A stretch of DNA of 64,000 nucleotides, from positions 62,001 through 126,000 of the forward strand of contig JAHDBD010000001.1 of assembly GCA_020630575.1 (NCBI GenBank), read 5' to 3'. How positions within the stretch are numbered: position 1 is the stretch's first letter; each line of letters begins with the position of its first letter. Below the pieces are notes generated by a model. It did not search any database. It had not been told where the DNA came from and was given only the letters and a program-made list of their open reading frames with translations. This stretch comes from Bernardetia sp. (GTDB lineage Bacteria; Bacteroidota; Bacteroidia; Cytophagales; Bernardetiaceae). Positions 1-8,678 of this stretch are shown here, piece by piece. A program made the position numbers and the translations under genes.

Positions 1-621
1 GCACCAAGTGCAAATCCGTTTGGATATATTAGTCCTACAACTGCAAATCATGTTTTTGAGCAATTAGACGAAAAAGTAAACTATATTTTAGATGGAGGAA
101 GCTGTAAAATAGGTGTAGAATCTACTATTGTAGGAGAAGAAAATGGAAAATTGACAGTTTTTAGAAAAGGAGGAATAGCAATAGAAGAACTAGAGAAAGT
201 AGTGGGAAAACTGATTGTGAAAGAACATTCAAACTCAAATCCTCATTCTATTCAAGACAAAAATGAAAAAGAAGAACTCACAAAAGTAGCTTCTTCTGGA
301 ATGCTTTTGAGTCATTATGCACCAAAAATAAAAATGCGTTTGGGAAATATTGAGAAAATGTTGAAAGAATATGAAACAAGTAAAGAACTAGCTATGAATG
401 AAGTAGGAATTTTGTCATTTACTAAAAAATACAATCAAATTCCTACCGAAAATCAATTCACTTTATCAGAAGAAGGAAGTTTTTCAGAAGCAGCTCAACA
501 TCTTTTTTCTTATATGAGAGAATTAGACAAACTCAATATCAAAATTATATTAGCAGAACTTCTACCTGAAAAAGAATTAGGAAGAGCAATCAATGACCGT
601 TTGAGGAGAGCAGCCTATTAG
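1..621 (+). CDS. L-threonylcarbamoyladenylate synthase, Sua5 type (5' end missing)
   Basis: The reading frame is open from base 1, so the N-terminal part lies outside the window. The first residues read APSANPFGYISPTTANHV, followed by DGG.C..GVESTIV near residues 36-49 and a GGIAIEEL segment. These are the conserved YrdC/Sua5 signatures (the SANxSG-like and GVESTI motifs). After them, at about residues 95-205, comes SSGMLLSHYAPK and a Rossmann-like tail, which is the C-terminal Sua5 domain absent from short TsaC proteins. The enzyme makes threonylcarbamoyl-AMP from threonine, bicarbonate and ATP for the t6A modification of ANN-decoding tRNAs. The function is inferred from family membership. 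The true start cannot be seen. Confidence 0.9.
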   Translation, partial: APSANPFGYISPTTANHVFEQLDEKVNYILDGGSCKIGVESTIVGEENGKLTVFRKGGIAIEELEKVVGKLIVKEHSNSNPHSIQDKNEKEELTKVASSGMLLSHYAPKIKMRLGNIEKMLKEYETSKELAMNEVGILSFTKKYNQIPTENQFTLSEEGSFSEAAQHLFSYMRELDKLNIKIILAELLPEKELGRAINDRLRRAAY

Positions 622-746
622 GAAACAGGAGTTAGGATGCTAGAACGAGGAAATAAAAATATAGATAAATAGTAATTGATATTATTACATTATTACCTTG
701 ATTTGATTCATCCTACACAATCATTTACAATATATTTGATAGGCTT

Positions 747-1502
747 TTACAAAAAATGACTTCTTGAAGAAGAGCGTTCTGTTTCTATATTTTCTTGTAA
801 AATTATTTCTAAACTATCCAAATTCAGGGCTAAAAGCTGCCCCAAACCTGCTTTTCTGCGTGTTTTATATACACAGCCATTATCGATACAAATAGAAGGA
901 CAGCCATAATCAATCTCTTCTTGAATAAACTGTAAATACTCTGGAACATGTCCGTGAATAATTCTTTTTTCTCCTACTATACTTGTATCAACTTCAAAAT
1001 GACGCAACCAAAGCATTTTTTCAACTTCAGAAAAAGGGTCTGGAGCTTCAAAATCAAAACCTGCATGAACTAAATAATAGTCTTCTAATTCAAAATAATA
1101 ACATAAACTTTCTAAGAAAGGTAAATATTCAGGTAAAATACGGCGATTTTCATCTACCAATCCCCTGCCACGATGCAAAACAGGTACTAAACGAATAGAT
1201 TTATCGCCTCCTGCTCGTTGGTGCGCTCTAATGAGAAGTTCTTCATGGTTTCCTCGCAAGCAGAAAACAGAATACGTTTTTTGAAGTTCTATAATATAAT
1301 CTAAAACACCTTTGCTATCAGGTCCTTTATTGATATAATCTCCCAACAAAAAAAGTTGGTCATCGGTAGAAAGATTTATTTTCTTGATGAGAGCTTTAAA
1401 TGTTTGAACGCAACCGTGTATGTCCGAAATGGCATAACGAGTACCTTTGGAAGAATCAATTTTTGGAATAGAGCGAGTAGAAGGTGTATTTGAAGTATTC
1501 AT
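747..1502 (-). CDS. PPP-family metallophosphatase (serine/threonine protein phosphatase-like)
   Basis: This 251-aa protein carries the calcineurin-type metal motifs in order: SDIHG (D-x-H, about residue 27), GDYINKGPDS (GDxxxxG, about 54), LRGNHEE (GNHE, about 82) and IIHGHVPE (HGH, about 183). No signal peptide is seen. Length and motif spacing fit the bacterial PrpA/ApaH-like group, which acts on phosphoproteins or dinucleoside polyphosphates; the sequence does not decide which. The gene faces the neighbouring Sua5 gene and is divergent from the secreted-protein gene at 1815, with which it shares a 312-bp spacer. The ATG start follows directly after an AT-rich upstream region, as is usual in this genome. 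Confidence 0.85.
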   Translation of the reverse strand: MNTSNTPSTRSIPKIDSSKGTRYAISDIHGCVQTFKALIKKINLSTDDQLFLLGDYINKGPDSKGVLDYIIELQKTYSVFCLRGNHEELLIRAHQRAGGDKSIRLVPVLHRGRGLVDENRRILPEYLPFLESLCYYFELEDYYLVHAGFDFEAPDPFSEVEKMLWLRHFEVDTSIVGEKRIIHGHVPEYLQFIQEEIDYGCPSICIDNGCVYKTRRKAGLGQLLALNLDSLEIILQENIETERSSSRSHFL

Positions 1503-1814
1503 TTTTCAAAAATAATATAATTCTTTCAGAATAACAGTAATAAATTTTTCATTTATGATTTTATAATCAAAGTTGTGTGAAGAATTTAGATATAATTTTG
1601 CTAGAGTAAGTAATGCTATTTTAATGCAACACAAAATTTTGTATTTGCAATTGACTGCCTTATCTTTATATTTACCTTCTGAAAAGTGCAATTATAAATC
1701 AGAAATTATATTTAACATAAAATTCCCTTCTAATAAATTAATTGGAGACTTATAAAACCCTCCTTTAAAAATACAGTTATTTCGATATTACTTCGATAAA
1801 ATAAATATAAACCA
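1503..1814. other. 312-bp divergent intergenic region
   Basis: This AT-rich spacer lies between the phosphatase gene (minus) and the T9SS cargo gene (plus). Short open frames on both strands (1506-1691 and 1573-1755) look like chance ORFs: composition is biased, they overlap each other, and no family features are seen. A plausible plus-strand promoter, TTG-N17-TAATTTTG, lies at 1573-1600. Nothing else was recognised. Confidence 0.4.
1573..1600 (+). promoter_or_regulatory. possible Bacteroidota promoter for the 1815 gene
   Basis: TTG at 1573-1575 and TAATTTTG at 1593-1600 fit the -33 TTG / -7 TAnnTTTG pattern with 17 bases between them. It would leave a leader of about 200 bases, so it is only tentative. 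Confidence 0.3.
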
Positions 1815-4631
1815 ATGAATAAGGATTTTTTCTATTTTTTTAAAAATATAAAACCTATTAAATCAAATTTTTTTATGTCTGCTAAATTGATTTATAGCGT
1901 TTTTTTCTATTTTTTATTTTTATCTTTTCTTACTCAAAATGCCTACGCTACTCACGTAAGAGCAGGAGATTTGACAGCCGAACGTATTTCTGATATTAGT
2001 CTTAATTATCGAATTACAGCTATCATTTATACTGATGATGGAGGAGTACAGCCAGATGCAGAAATTGAATTTAATTTTGGAACTGGCGAAACCCGTATGG
2101 TAACTCGCCTTTCAGGAGTTAGTATTGGAAATGCAACTACTCGTAATACATATACCACTACTTATACTTTTCCTGGAGCTGGAGAATATAATGTGGGTGT
2201 GGCTATTCGAAACAGAAATGATAATATAGTCAATATTCCAAATTCTGTTAATACAGCTTTTCATATCCAATCTACATTTTTGATAAATCCTTTTTTGGGT
2301 CTGAATCGCTCACCTGTTTTACTTGTTCCACCAATTGATTTTGCTCGTGTTGGTGAAAAGTTTATTCATAATCCAGGTGCGTATGATGCTGATGGAGATA
2401 GTTTGGCTTATATTTTTGTTACTCCTAAACGTGCTGTAAATACTCCTGTTGAAGGTTTCAGACTTTTAGATGACCCTGCTTTTGGAGGCGAAAGTGAAGA
2501 TGGAGGAATAGCTACAGCAACTCTTGATCCAATTACAGGAGATTTAATTTGGAATACTCCTGGGCGAACAGGACAATTTAATGTTGCTTTTATTGTTCAA
2601 GAATGGCGAGAAGGTGTTTTGATTGGACAAGTAAACCGTGATATGCAAATTATTGTAAGAGATAATCCAAATAAGCGTCCGATTTTAGAAATTCCTAGAG
2701 ATACATGTGTTACGGCAGGAGCTTTTTTGAGAGATACTATTACAGGAAAAGATCCTGATAATGATTTTGTAAAACTTTTTGGATATAGTGCATTATTTAG
2801 AGAAGCAAATGTATTACAATCTGTACCACCAAGAAATTATGCTGATTTTAATATTTTGAATATTCAGCCTCCAAATGGAGAAGAAAAAGCTATTTTTGAT
2901 TGGCAAACAGTATGTGAAGATGTGCGTTTGCAACCCTATGCCGTTACCTTTAAAGCAGAAGATCAGCCTAGTCCGAGTAGTAATAAACTAGTAGATTTAA
3001 AAACATGGCAAATCCGAGTCGTGGGACCAAAACCTGATACATTGATTGCAGAAGTGAATACAGTTGATAATAGTATTTCATTGAATTGGTTTTCTTATCA
3101 GTGTCCCAATGCAAGCGAAATGACAATTTGGCGAAGAACAGGTTCGTTTGATTTTAATCCTGATACATGCGAAACAGGGTTACCAGCTTATACAGGTTAT
3201 ACACAAATTGGAACAAATGAAATAGGAGACAGATTCTTTTTAGATGATAATAATGGAGAAGGATTAGAACGAGGAAAAACCTATTGTTACCGTATTTTTG
3301 CAAAATTCCCAAATCCAGCGGGAGGAGAAAGTTATGTTTCTGATGAAGTCTGTGTAATCATTCCAACCAATGCACCTTATATTACAAAAGTAAGTGTAGA
3401 AGAAACAGATACACAAAATGGAGAAACGAAAGTAGAATGGACAAAACCTTTAGACCTTATAGAAACGGAATTTCCAAGACCTTATACCTACGAGCTTTTC
3501 CGTGCAGATGGTTTTACAGGAACGCAAAACTATACACAGTTAGGAGATCGTTTTGCTGAGGATGATACAACCTTTGTAGATACAAATCTGAATACAGAAG
3601 AAAAAGTTTATAATTATAGAGTTTATTTTTATTCAAATAATAATTTGGTAGATTCTTCGGCTGTAGCGAGTTCAGTTCGCTTGAATGCAACACCTAGAGT
3701 AAATGCAGCGACTTTAAATTGGAGTGCAGAAGTGCCTTGGAACAACACAGATTCACGTTTTCCACAACATTATATTTATCGTCAAACAGATGCTGATGGA
3801 ACTGATTTTGTTCTCTTGGATAGCATAAATGTCTTTAATGGTTCGTTTTCTTATACTGATACAGGATTAGAAGACAAAACAGAGTACTGTTATTTTGTTA
3901 CTACGCAAGGAAGTTACAACAAAGAAGGATTACCAGAACCACTTCTGAATAAATCTCAAAAGATATGTATTATTCCACTAGATGAAACACCTCCTTGTTC
4001 GCCTACAACGTTATTTTTGGATTCTTTGATTTGTGAAACAATTAATTTCAAAGACCCAATTTATTGTAGTGATTCTCTTTTTAGAAATAATTTGAGATGG
4101 CAAAATGATTATTCGCCTGATTGCGATTTGGAAATAAGTAGTTATAATTTATATTTTAAAGCTCAAATTAATGATTCGTTGCAGTTTTTAGTTAATACTA
4201 CTGACACGACTTTCACGCATGAACAAGTTCGTTCTGTGGCAGGTTGTTATGTCGTTACGGCTCTTGATGCGTCTGGAAATGAGAGTACATTTAGCAATCA
4301 AGTTTGTAATGATAACTGTCCGAATTATGCGCTACCAAATGTATTTACACCAAATGGCGACGGAATAAACGACACTTTTAGAGCCTTAGATTGTCCTGCT
4401 TTTGTCAAAAATGTAGAAACCAAAATTTATAGCCGTTGGGAACAGCTTGTTTTTGAAACTTCTAGTGAAGAAGATAATAATGTCTTTATTGATTGGAATG
4501 GAGAAAACAACAACGGAACAGCAATGCCTTCTGGAATGTATTTTTATCAAATCAAAGTTACTTTCAATCGCTTGAATCCAACTGATGAAGTTTTGATTTT
4601 GAAAGGCTGGGTCTCTTTGCTTAGGGAGTAA
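1815..4631 (+). CDS. large secreted protein with gliding-motility-type (T9SS type B, CHU_C) C-terminal domain
   Basis: This 938-aa exported protein starts with a hydrophobic signal peptide. Met21 (base 1875) is a tidier start than Met1, because the signal then begins MSAKLIYSVFF and is cleaved near NAYA-THVRAG. The ATHVRAGDL start of the mature part is typical of this Bacteroidota family. Several beta-sandwich segments follow, including fibronectin III-like stretches at about residues 400-700 (YCYRIFAKF, YNYRVYFYS, YCYFVTTQG). The last 85 or so residues hold ALPNVFTPNGDGINDTF and end SGMYFYQIKVTF..LKGWVSLL, which is the CHU_C / type B sorting domain read by the type IX secretion system. It is expected to be secreted or surface-attached. 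Ligand and role are unknown. The gene is monocistronic, with a terminator just downstream. Confidence 0.9.
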   Translation: MNKDFFYFFKNIKPIKSNFFMSAKLIYSVFFYFLFLSFLTQNAYATHVRAGDLTAERISDISLNYRITAIIYTDDGGVQPDAEIEFNFGTGETRMVTRLSGVSIGNATTRNTYTTTYTFPGAGEYNVGVAIRNRNDNIVNIPNSVNTAFHIQSTFLINPFLGLNRSPVLLVPPIDFARVGEKFIHNPGAYDADGDSLAYIFVTPKRAVNTPVEGFRLLDDPAFGGESEDGGIATATLDPITGDLIWNTPGRTGQFNVAFIVQEWREGVLIGQVNRDMQIIVRDNPNKRPILEIPRDTCVTAGAFLRDTITGKDPDNDFVKLFGYSALFREANVLQSVPPRNYADFNILNIQPPNGEEKAIFDWQTVCEDVRLQPYAVTFKAEDQPSPSSNKLVDLKTWQIRVVGPKPDTLIAEVNTVDNSISLNWFSYQCPNASEMTIWRRTGSFDFNPDTCETGLPAYTGYTQIGTNEIGDRFFLDDNNGEGLERGKTYCYRIFAKFPNPAGGESYVSDEVCVIIPTNAPYITKVSVEETDTQNGETKVEWTKPLDLIETEFPRPYTYELFRADGFTGTQNYTQLGDRFAEDDTTFVDTNLNTEEKVYNYRVYFYSNNNLVDSSAVASSVRLNATPRVNAATLNWSAEVPWNNTDSRFPQHYIYRQTDADGTDFVLLDSINVFNGSFSYTDTGLEDKTEYCYFVTTQGSYNKEGLPEPLLNKSQKICIIPLDETPPCSPTTLFLDSLICETINFKDPIYCSDSLFRNNLRWQNDYSPDCDLEISSYNLYFKAQINDSLQFLVNTTDTTFTHEQVRSVAGCYVVTALDASGNESTFSNQVCNDNCPNYALPNVFTPNGDGINDTFRALDCPAFVKNVETKIYSRWEQLVFETSSEEDNNVFIDWNGENNNGTAMPSGMYFYQIKVTFNRLNPTDEVLILKGWVSLLRE

Positions 4632-4665
4632 GAAGGTACAATTACGAATTACGAATTAAAAATTA

Positions 4666-4702
4666 CGAACTGTTCGCTTTTGTGTGAACTGTTCGTTTTT
4701 TT
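4666..4702 (+). terminator. hairpin terminator after the 938-aa T9SS gene
   Basis: GAACTGTTC is almost self-complementary and occurs twice (from 4668 and from 4686). The two copies can form a 9-bp stem with one T-T mismatch, followed by a seven-T run. It lies 35 bases after the stop codon and next to AATTACGAATT-type intergenic repeats. Confidence 0.55.
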
Positions 4703-4718
4703 ATAAATAAGTTTGTAT

Positions 4719-5248
4719 TTATACTGAAAAATCAAATTTATATACACCTTCTGTAATTAAAGACACTTTAATATCAGTTTTACCATAACTTTCTAAATGA
4801 TGTTTGCGAACAGGCTGACCTGAAGGAACATTAAGTGTATATCTGATATATTCTCCTAATTGAGCTTTATATGGAAATGAACTTATTTGTTTAGGATAAA
4901 CGAGGTCATTAATGGTTTGACTTCCTTCAAATAATCCTTCCATTGTAATTCCGTCATCCCATATTATTTCAATAGAATCATTATGTCTTTGTATTCTACC
5001 TCTACTATCACTTGTCAAAGGATTTATTTGTTTAGGTGGAAATAAATTAGGATAATCTCTAATATGTGAAGTTCTGATTGCAACATATGCATCATTAAGG
5101 GTAGTATGGTTATTAGGGTTTTGTCCCCAGTTTAGACCTGCTGCATTCTGTACTTCTCCATTTCTGCCCAATAATGTCATAATAAGAATATTGTATTTTC
5201 GATAACTCTATCTAAGTCTTTTTCTAAACAAGATTGAGATTTTTTATG
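4719..5248 (-). pseudogene. C-terminal remnant of an NgoFVII-like (PLD/B3-type) restriction endonuclease
   Basis: The open part (5180 to 4719, 153 aa) reads AGLNWGQNPN, then DDGITMEG, LGEYIRYTLNVPSG and SYGKTDIKVS, ending YKFDFSV. These are recalled features of the C-terminal DNA-binding half of NgoFVII-family restriction endonucleases. The family's N-terminal phospholipase-D nuclease half is absent. Just upstream, in another frame, about 20 more residues (SQSCLEKDLDRVIENTI) run to a stop at 5249-5251. This suggests a frameshift near 5175-5190 on top of the large N-terminal loss. It sits on the same strand as the HNH gene and the methyltransferase stump, so the three look like one broken R-M locus. 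The family assignment is from memory of motifs, not a search. Confidence 0.6.
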
Positions 5249-5296
5249 TTAAACTTTTACATCATTATTATTTTAAGATTTTAATTTAAACGAACA

Positions 5297-5494
5297 ATGG
5301 TACAAATTGGAAGAGCAGTAGAAGGTATTACAATAAACGGCAAAGAATGGTTATTAGATTCAGAAGGAAATATCATGACATTTTTTAGTATAAAAGAAGC
5401 CAAGATTTTTCTTATAAAAAATGGATTTGAAGAGTTTAATGAAGATGAACTAGAAAATTACTTTGTGTTTGAAGAATTAGAATTTAAGGTTTAA
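5297..5494 (+). CDS. small hypothetical protein (65 aa)
   Basis: A short acidic soluble protein with no signal peptide or membrane segment. It contains GKEWLLDSEGNIMTFFS followed by EAKIFLIKNGF and an E/D-rich tail. The pattern of a beta-hairpin, helix and acidic end resembles small accessory proteins often met beside mobile or defence genes, but no family was recognised. Its last 11 bases overlap the convergent end of the HNH gene. It lies inside the broken restriction-modification locus on the opposite strand. Its reading frame is intact. Confidence 0.5.
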   Translation: MVQIGRAVEGITINGKEWLLDSEGNIMTFFSIKEAKIFLIKNGFEEFNEDELENYFVFEELEFKV

Positions 5495-6257
5495 AAATAT
5501 TATCACGATGATAACTGATAAATTCTTGTTTGGGATAGAATTTTTCAGGTAGATTTAGTTGTTTATTTTCAAATGATTTGAATAATACTTCATATGAGTT
5601 TTTATCTGCTATACTAGAGAGTTTTGAAGAAAATTTAATTCTAAAATCCTCACTTATAGTCATTAAACCTCTGTCAAATGCTTTATCATATAAAGGAGAT
5701 AAACATATTCCATTAGAAGGATTTAATCTTTCTTTTTTATCAACAGACCACGGAATAATATGACTGGCAATAAGTAATTCTGGAATATTAATATTTGATA
5801 CTGCACATTTATTTGTATAAATTGATAGAATAACTTTTCTGAAAAAAGATTGATTAATTCTTACTTTGACTTTACGAAAAGCCTCCCTTCCAATTTTATC
5901 TTCTAATAATTCTGAGGGAGTAATTAGTAATGACTCTCCTAAAATGTTTTTTCCTAGTTTCTCTGCTAATAAAGATTCACTTTCATAAATCAAATTGTCC
6001 CAATTATTTGTAAACTCATCATACACCTGTTTGTCAAGTTTACTCCCATTCTTCATACCTTTTACCCCTCTATTTTGATGATAGGGGTCTAGACTAGCAA
6101 AATTGACTAATTTAAAAGCAACAGAACTTGGGGTTCTATTAATAATTTTAGACAAATTTATTACCTCTAAAGTTTTTTGATTGTATTTGCCAAAGGGAAT
6201 TTTACAATAAAGATTGAATGCCAAAAGTAATTCATCTCTCGTCCAGTTTCTTCTCAT
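5484..6257 (-). CDS. HNH endonuclease, restriction type (HNH_2-like)
   Basis: This 257-aa protein has a helical N-terminal half (MRRNWTRDELLLAFNLYCK; INRTPSSVAFKLVNF), which is the usual DNA-recognition-like head of this family. Its C-terminal HNH domain, at about residues 165-225, reads CAVSN..IPELLIASHIIPW..NPSNGICLSPLYDKAFDRG. The SHIIPW histidine, the N of NPSNG and the final D/H-equivalent region match orphan HNH restriction enzymes. The end (ISYHRDNIFKP) is also typical. The frame is intact. No complete methyltransferase accompanies it: only a 60-aa cytosine methyltransferase stump lies 72 bp upstream. It therefore either needs modified DNA, needs a distant methylase, or is silent. Confidence 0.8.
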   Translation of the reverse strand: MRRNWTRDELLLAFNLYCKIPFGKYNQKTLEVINLSKIINRTPSSVAFKLVNFASLDPYHQNRGVKGMKNGSKLDKQVYDEFTNNWDNLIYESESLLAEKLGKNILGESLLITPSELLEDKIGREAFRKVKVRINQSFFRKVILSIYTNKCAVSNINIPELLIASHIIPWSVDKKERLNPSNGICLSPLYDKAFDRGLMTISEDFRIKFSSKLSSIADKNSYEVLFKSFENKQLNLPEKFYPKQEFISYHRDNIFKP

Positions 6258-6329
6258 TTCAGAATTTATATGAGCTAAAATTTTTATTCCAAATTAGGTA
6301 AAATAACTGACAAAATACATAAAAATGTT

Positions 6330-6509
6330 TTAATTAATAGAATTATCTAAAAGTAGAGTGTTAGAATTGTGGTGATTGTGTTTAAATGTTTTTAATGCTA
6401 TTTCTGTATTATCGACACCTAACAAAATATGGAAACCTGCTTGTTGAAATCCATACGAAAAACCACCACAACCTGAAAATAAATTGATAGCTGTTAATTT
6501 TTTATTCAT
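6330..6509 (-). pseudogene. N-terminal stump of a C5-cytosine DNA methyltransferase
   Basis: From Met at 6509 the frame gives AINLFSGCGGFSYGFQQAGF and then LLGVDN, which is motif I/II of C5-cytosine methyltransferases (LFSGCGG.S.GF..AGF, then E/D binding). It stops after 59 residues (ending LLLDNSIN), where the family usually continues for 300 or more. The catalytic PCQ loop and the target-recognition domain are missing. It is followed on the same strand by the HNH gene and the NgoFVII-like remnant, so a deletion or replacement has removed the middle of an R-M operon. It is not expected to methylate DNA. Confidence 0.75.
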
Positions 6510-6572
6510 TGAAAGGCTATTTTTGTGAGCAAAATATAAATTAATTTGCAAAATTACAAAATCTTTACCCAA

Positions 6573-6608
6573 GAAAAAAACCACTCAATATTTTTTTATC
6601 AAGTGGTC
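6573..6608 (-). terminator. rho-independent terminator after mnmA
   Basis: On the minus strand, ACCACTTGAT pairs with ATTGAGTGGT and is followed by a seven-T run. It starts about 20 bases after the mnmA stop codon. Confidence 0.75.
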
Positions 6609-6629
6609 TGACAATTTTGAATTATATAT

Positions 6630-7832
6630 TTAAACCACCTTAGGCTTATAAACCTCTGTAGGAAACAAATTTTTCTCTATTCGTTCGTTTCCAATTTGTT
6701 GGAAGGAAGAAACTATCCAACCTCCACCAATGACATCATCGCCATCATAAAAAACGGCAGATTGTCCAGGGGCAATGGCATCAACAGGCTCATGAAAAAG
6801 AACAGTAAGTTCTTGACCGTCTTCGCTTTGTGTGATGGTTGCTGGTGCGCCTGCGTGGTGTACACGAACCTTTGTAGTGGTCAGTAAATCGCCTTCAATA
6901 TTTGCATATTTTTGAAGGTTTAATTTTTTGACAATCATTCCATCTCTATACAAATCATCTTTGAAACCTAAAATAACCTCGTTGGTATCTTTTTTAATTT
7001 CTACTACATAAGCAGGTTCGCCGAGTGCAATTCCTAATCCTTTGCGTTGTCCGACAGTATAAAATGGATAACCTTCATGTTGTCCGACTACTTCTCCAGT
7101 TGTCATGACAAAATTTCCTTGTCCGACTGTTTCCTCCAAATTAGGAACTCTTCTTTTTAAGAAACTACGGTAATCATTATCTGGAATAAAACAGATTTCA
7201 TACGATTCTGATTTTTTGACAAGCTCATCAAAACCTCTATCCAATGCCATTTGACGAATTTGTGCTTTGGTAAGATTGCCCAAAGGAAGCATTGTTCTAC
7301 TCAAACTTTCTTGCGAAACGCCCCACAAAACATACGATTGGTCTTTTTTGGTATCGACACCTTTCGAAACTACAAAACGTCCGTTTTCTTCTCTAATATT
7401 AGCATAATGACCAGTCGCAATATACTGACAACCCAAATTATCGGCACGTCTTAAAAGTGCGTCCCATTTGATATGCGTATTGCAAAGTACACATGGGTTT
7501 GGCGTTCTGCCTTCCATATATTCCTCTGTAAAATAATCGATGACGTAATCGCCAAATTCGGAACGAATGTCCAAAATATAATGAGGGAATCCCAAATCAA
7601 CCGAAATAGAACGTGCATCATTGATAGAATCTAAGCTACAACAGCCTGTTTCTTTTTTCATATTGCCACCCGAAGCAGCATAATCCCACGTTTTCATCGT
7701 CATTCCGATGACTTCATAACCTTGTTCGTGCAACAAAACGGCTGCCAACGAACTATCAATTCCACCACTCATGGCGACCAAAACCCTTCCTTTAGAATTA
7801 GGGTTTTCTGGATTTTTTGTAGTTATATTCAT
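6630..7832 (-). CDS. mnmA: tRNA 2-thiouridine(34) synthase MnmA
   Basis: The 400-aa length is slightly above the family norm. The PP-loop SGGIDSS lies at about residue 21. The catalytic cysteines are in NPCVLCNTHIK (about residue 114) and in ESYEICFIPD (about 213). The GQRKGLGIA segment and the C-terminal beta-barrel (GQSAVFYDGD..GGGWI) are present. The enzyme adenylates and thiolates U34 of tRNA-Lys, -Glu and -Gln, using sulfur relayed from a cysteine desulfurase. It stands alone, with its own terminator downstream. Confidence 0.97.
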   Translation of the reverse strand: MNITTKNPENPNSKGRVLVAMSGGIDSSLAAVLLHEQGYEVIGMTMKTWDYAASGGNMKKETGCCSLDSINDARSISVDLGFPHYILDIRSEFGDYVIDYFTEEYMEGRTPNPCVLCNTHIKWDALLRRADNLGCQYIATGHYANIREENGRFVVSKGVDTKKDQSYVLWGVSQESLSRTMLPLGNLTKAQIRQMALDRGFDELVKKSESYEICFIPDNDYRSFLKRRVPNLEETVGQGNFVMTTGEVVGQHEGYPFYTVGQRKGLGIALGEPAYVVEIKKDTNEVILGFKDDLYRDGMIVKKLNLQKYANIEGDLLTTTKVRVHHAGAPATITQSEDGQELTVLFHEPVDAIAPGQSAVFYDGDDVIGGGWIVSSFQQIGNERIEKNLFPTEVYKPKVV

Positions 7833-7944
7833 AGTATTGTTTTTTGAAACGGATTCAAAGTCCGTTAAAAACTTAATTTAATTACGAATTGTCAATTATG
7901 AATTACAAAATTCTATAGCTTGACTAGCTTCGCTGTTTTATTTA

Positions 7945-8297
7945 TTACTGGTTTCTCTTTAGAGAAGTTTGTATTTTGCCAATTATTTTACAGATTTCTT
8001 CTGCATCTTGAATCAGGCTTTTACTCATTTCTTCTGAAAGATAGTCAGTTGCTTCTAAGAGTTTACCCAATAAAGTGTCTCTCTAGCTTCCTTGTATGCA
8101 ATGGATAATTTAAAACCAAAATCTGTTCTAGAATATCCACCTATAGCTTCTTCTATGTTTGCACCTATTGAAGTTCCACTACGTAATAATTGCTTTGACA
8201 AAACATATTCTTGTTTAGAAATTAAAAACTTGTAAGCATTCACTATTCGGATAGCAAAATCAAAGCTCTTTTTCTGAATAATGTTGTCTTTTTTCAT
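7945..8297 (-). pseudogene. four-helix-bundle protein (23S rRNA intervening-sequence protein family), frameshifted
   Basis: The first frame (8297 down to 8055) gives 80 residues with LRSGTSIGANIEEA and KEARETLYW, the hallmark of the S23/four-helix-bundle family, which is normally about 115-120 aa. The missing last helix is present one frame over, from about 8060 to 7945: LLEATDYLSEEMSKSL, then EEICKI and a stop. Restoring one A in the short A-run of TGGGTAAACTC rejoins the halves into 117 aa. Either this copy is a recent pseudogene or the base was lost in sequencing. The family lies in rRNA intervening sequences or stands alone at many loci; its function is unknown. Confidence 0.8.
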
Positions 8298-8417
8298 ATC
8301 AATTACGAATTACGAGAGTAAAATAATGAATACTCAATCAGTTTTTGTTTTTATATATAAATACACTAGGTTTATTTTTGCATTTCAATTCGTAATTTGT
8401 AATTGAAAATTCGTAAT

Positions 8418-8660
8418 TTAACTTATTGAATTTCTAACTTTCTGCGTATATTCACGCATAGCAGAACGAGCATCAACGCCCTCTTTTTCCATTTTTTCTT
8501 TTACCCAAACGGCTGCAATTACGTGTGTAAATTGTTCGCCTTCATCTTCCCCTTTTACTTCAAAGGCTGGCGTTTCGCCTTCTTCCATTGCAGCTTCAGC
8601 TTTTTTGAGTTCTTCTAATGAGTGATTTTCGACTAATTGTTTTATAACTGGTAATTTCAT
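8418..8660 (-). CDS. DUF6952 family small protein
   Basis: An 80-aa acidic cytosolic protein. It begins MKLPVIKQL and ends AMREYTQKVRNSIS, which matches recalled DUF6952 members found beside thioredoxin and peroxiredoxin genes in Bacteroidota. It lies 18 bp after the RidA-like gene and in the same direction as the thioredoxin, so the three genes probably form an operon (thioredoxin, RidA-like, DUF6952). The peroxiredoxin often seen in this cluster is missing here. The role is unknown; a link to redox homeostasis is inferred from context only. Confidence 0.7.
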   Translation of the reverse strand: MKLPVIKQLVENHSLEELKKAEAAMEEGETPAFEVKGEDEGEQFTHVIAAVWVKEKMEKEGVDARSAMREYTQKVRNSIS

Positions 8661-8678
8661 AATATTAGTTCAATAATT

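Noticed and set aside
1506-1755. Overlapping short open frames on both strands between the phosphatase and T9SS genes
   Set aside because: They overlap each other in opposite directions, are low-complexity and have no features; the interval contains a plausible promoter.
6696-7454. Open frames on the plus strand inside mnmA
   Set aside because: Antisense shadows of a well-identified gene.
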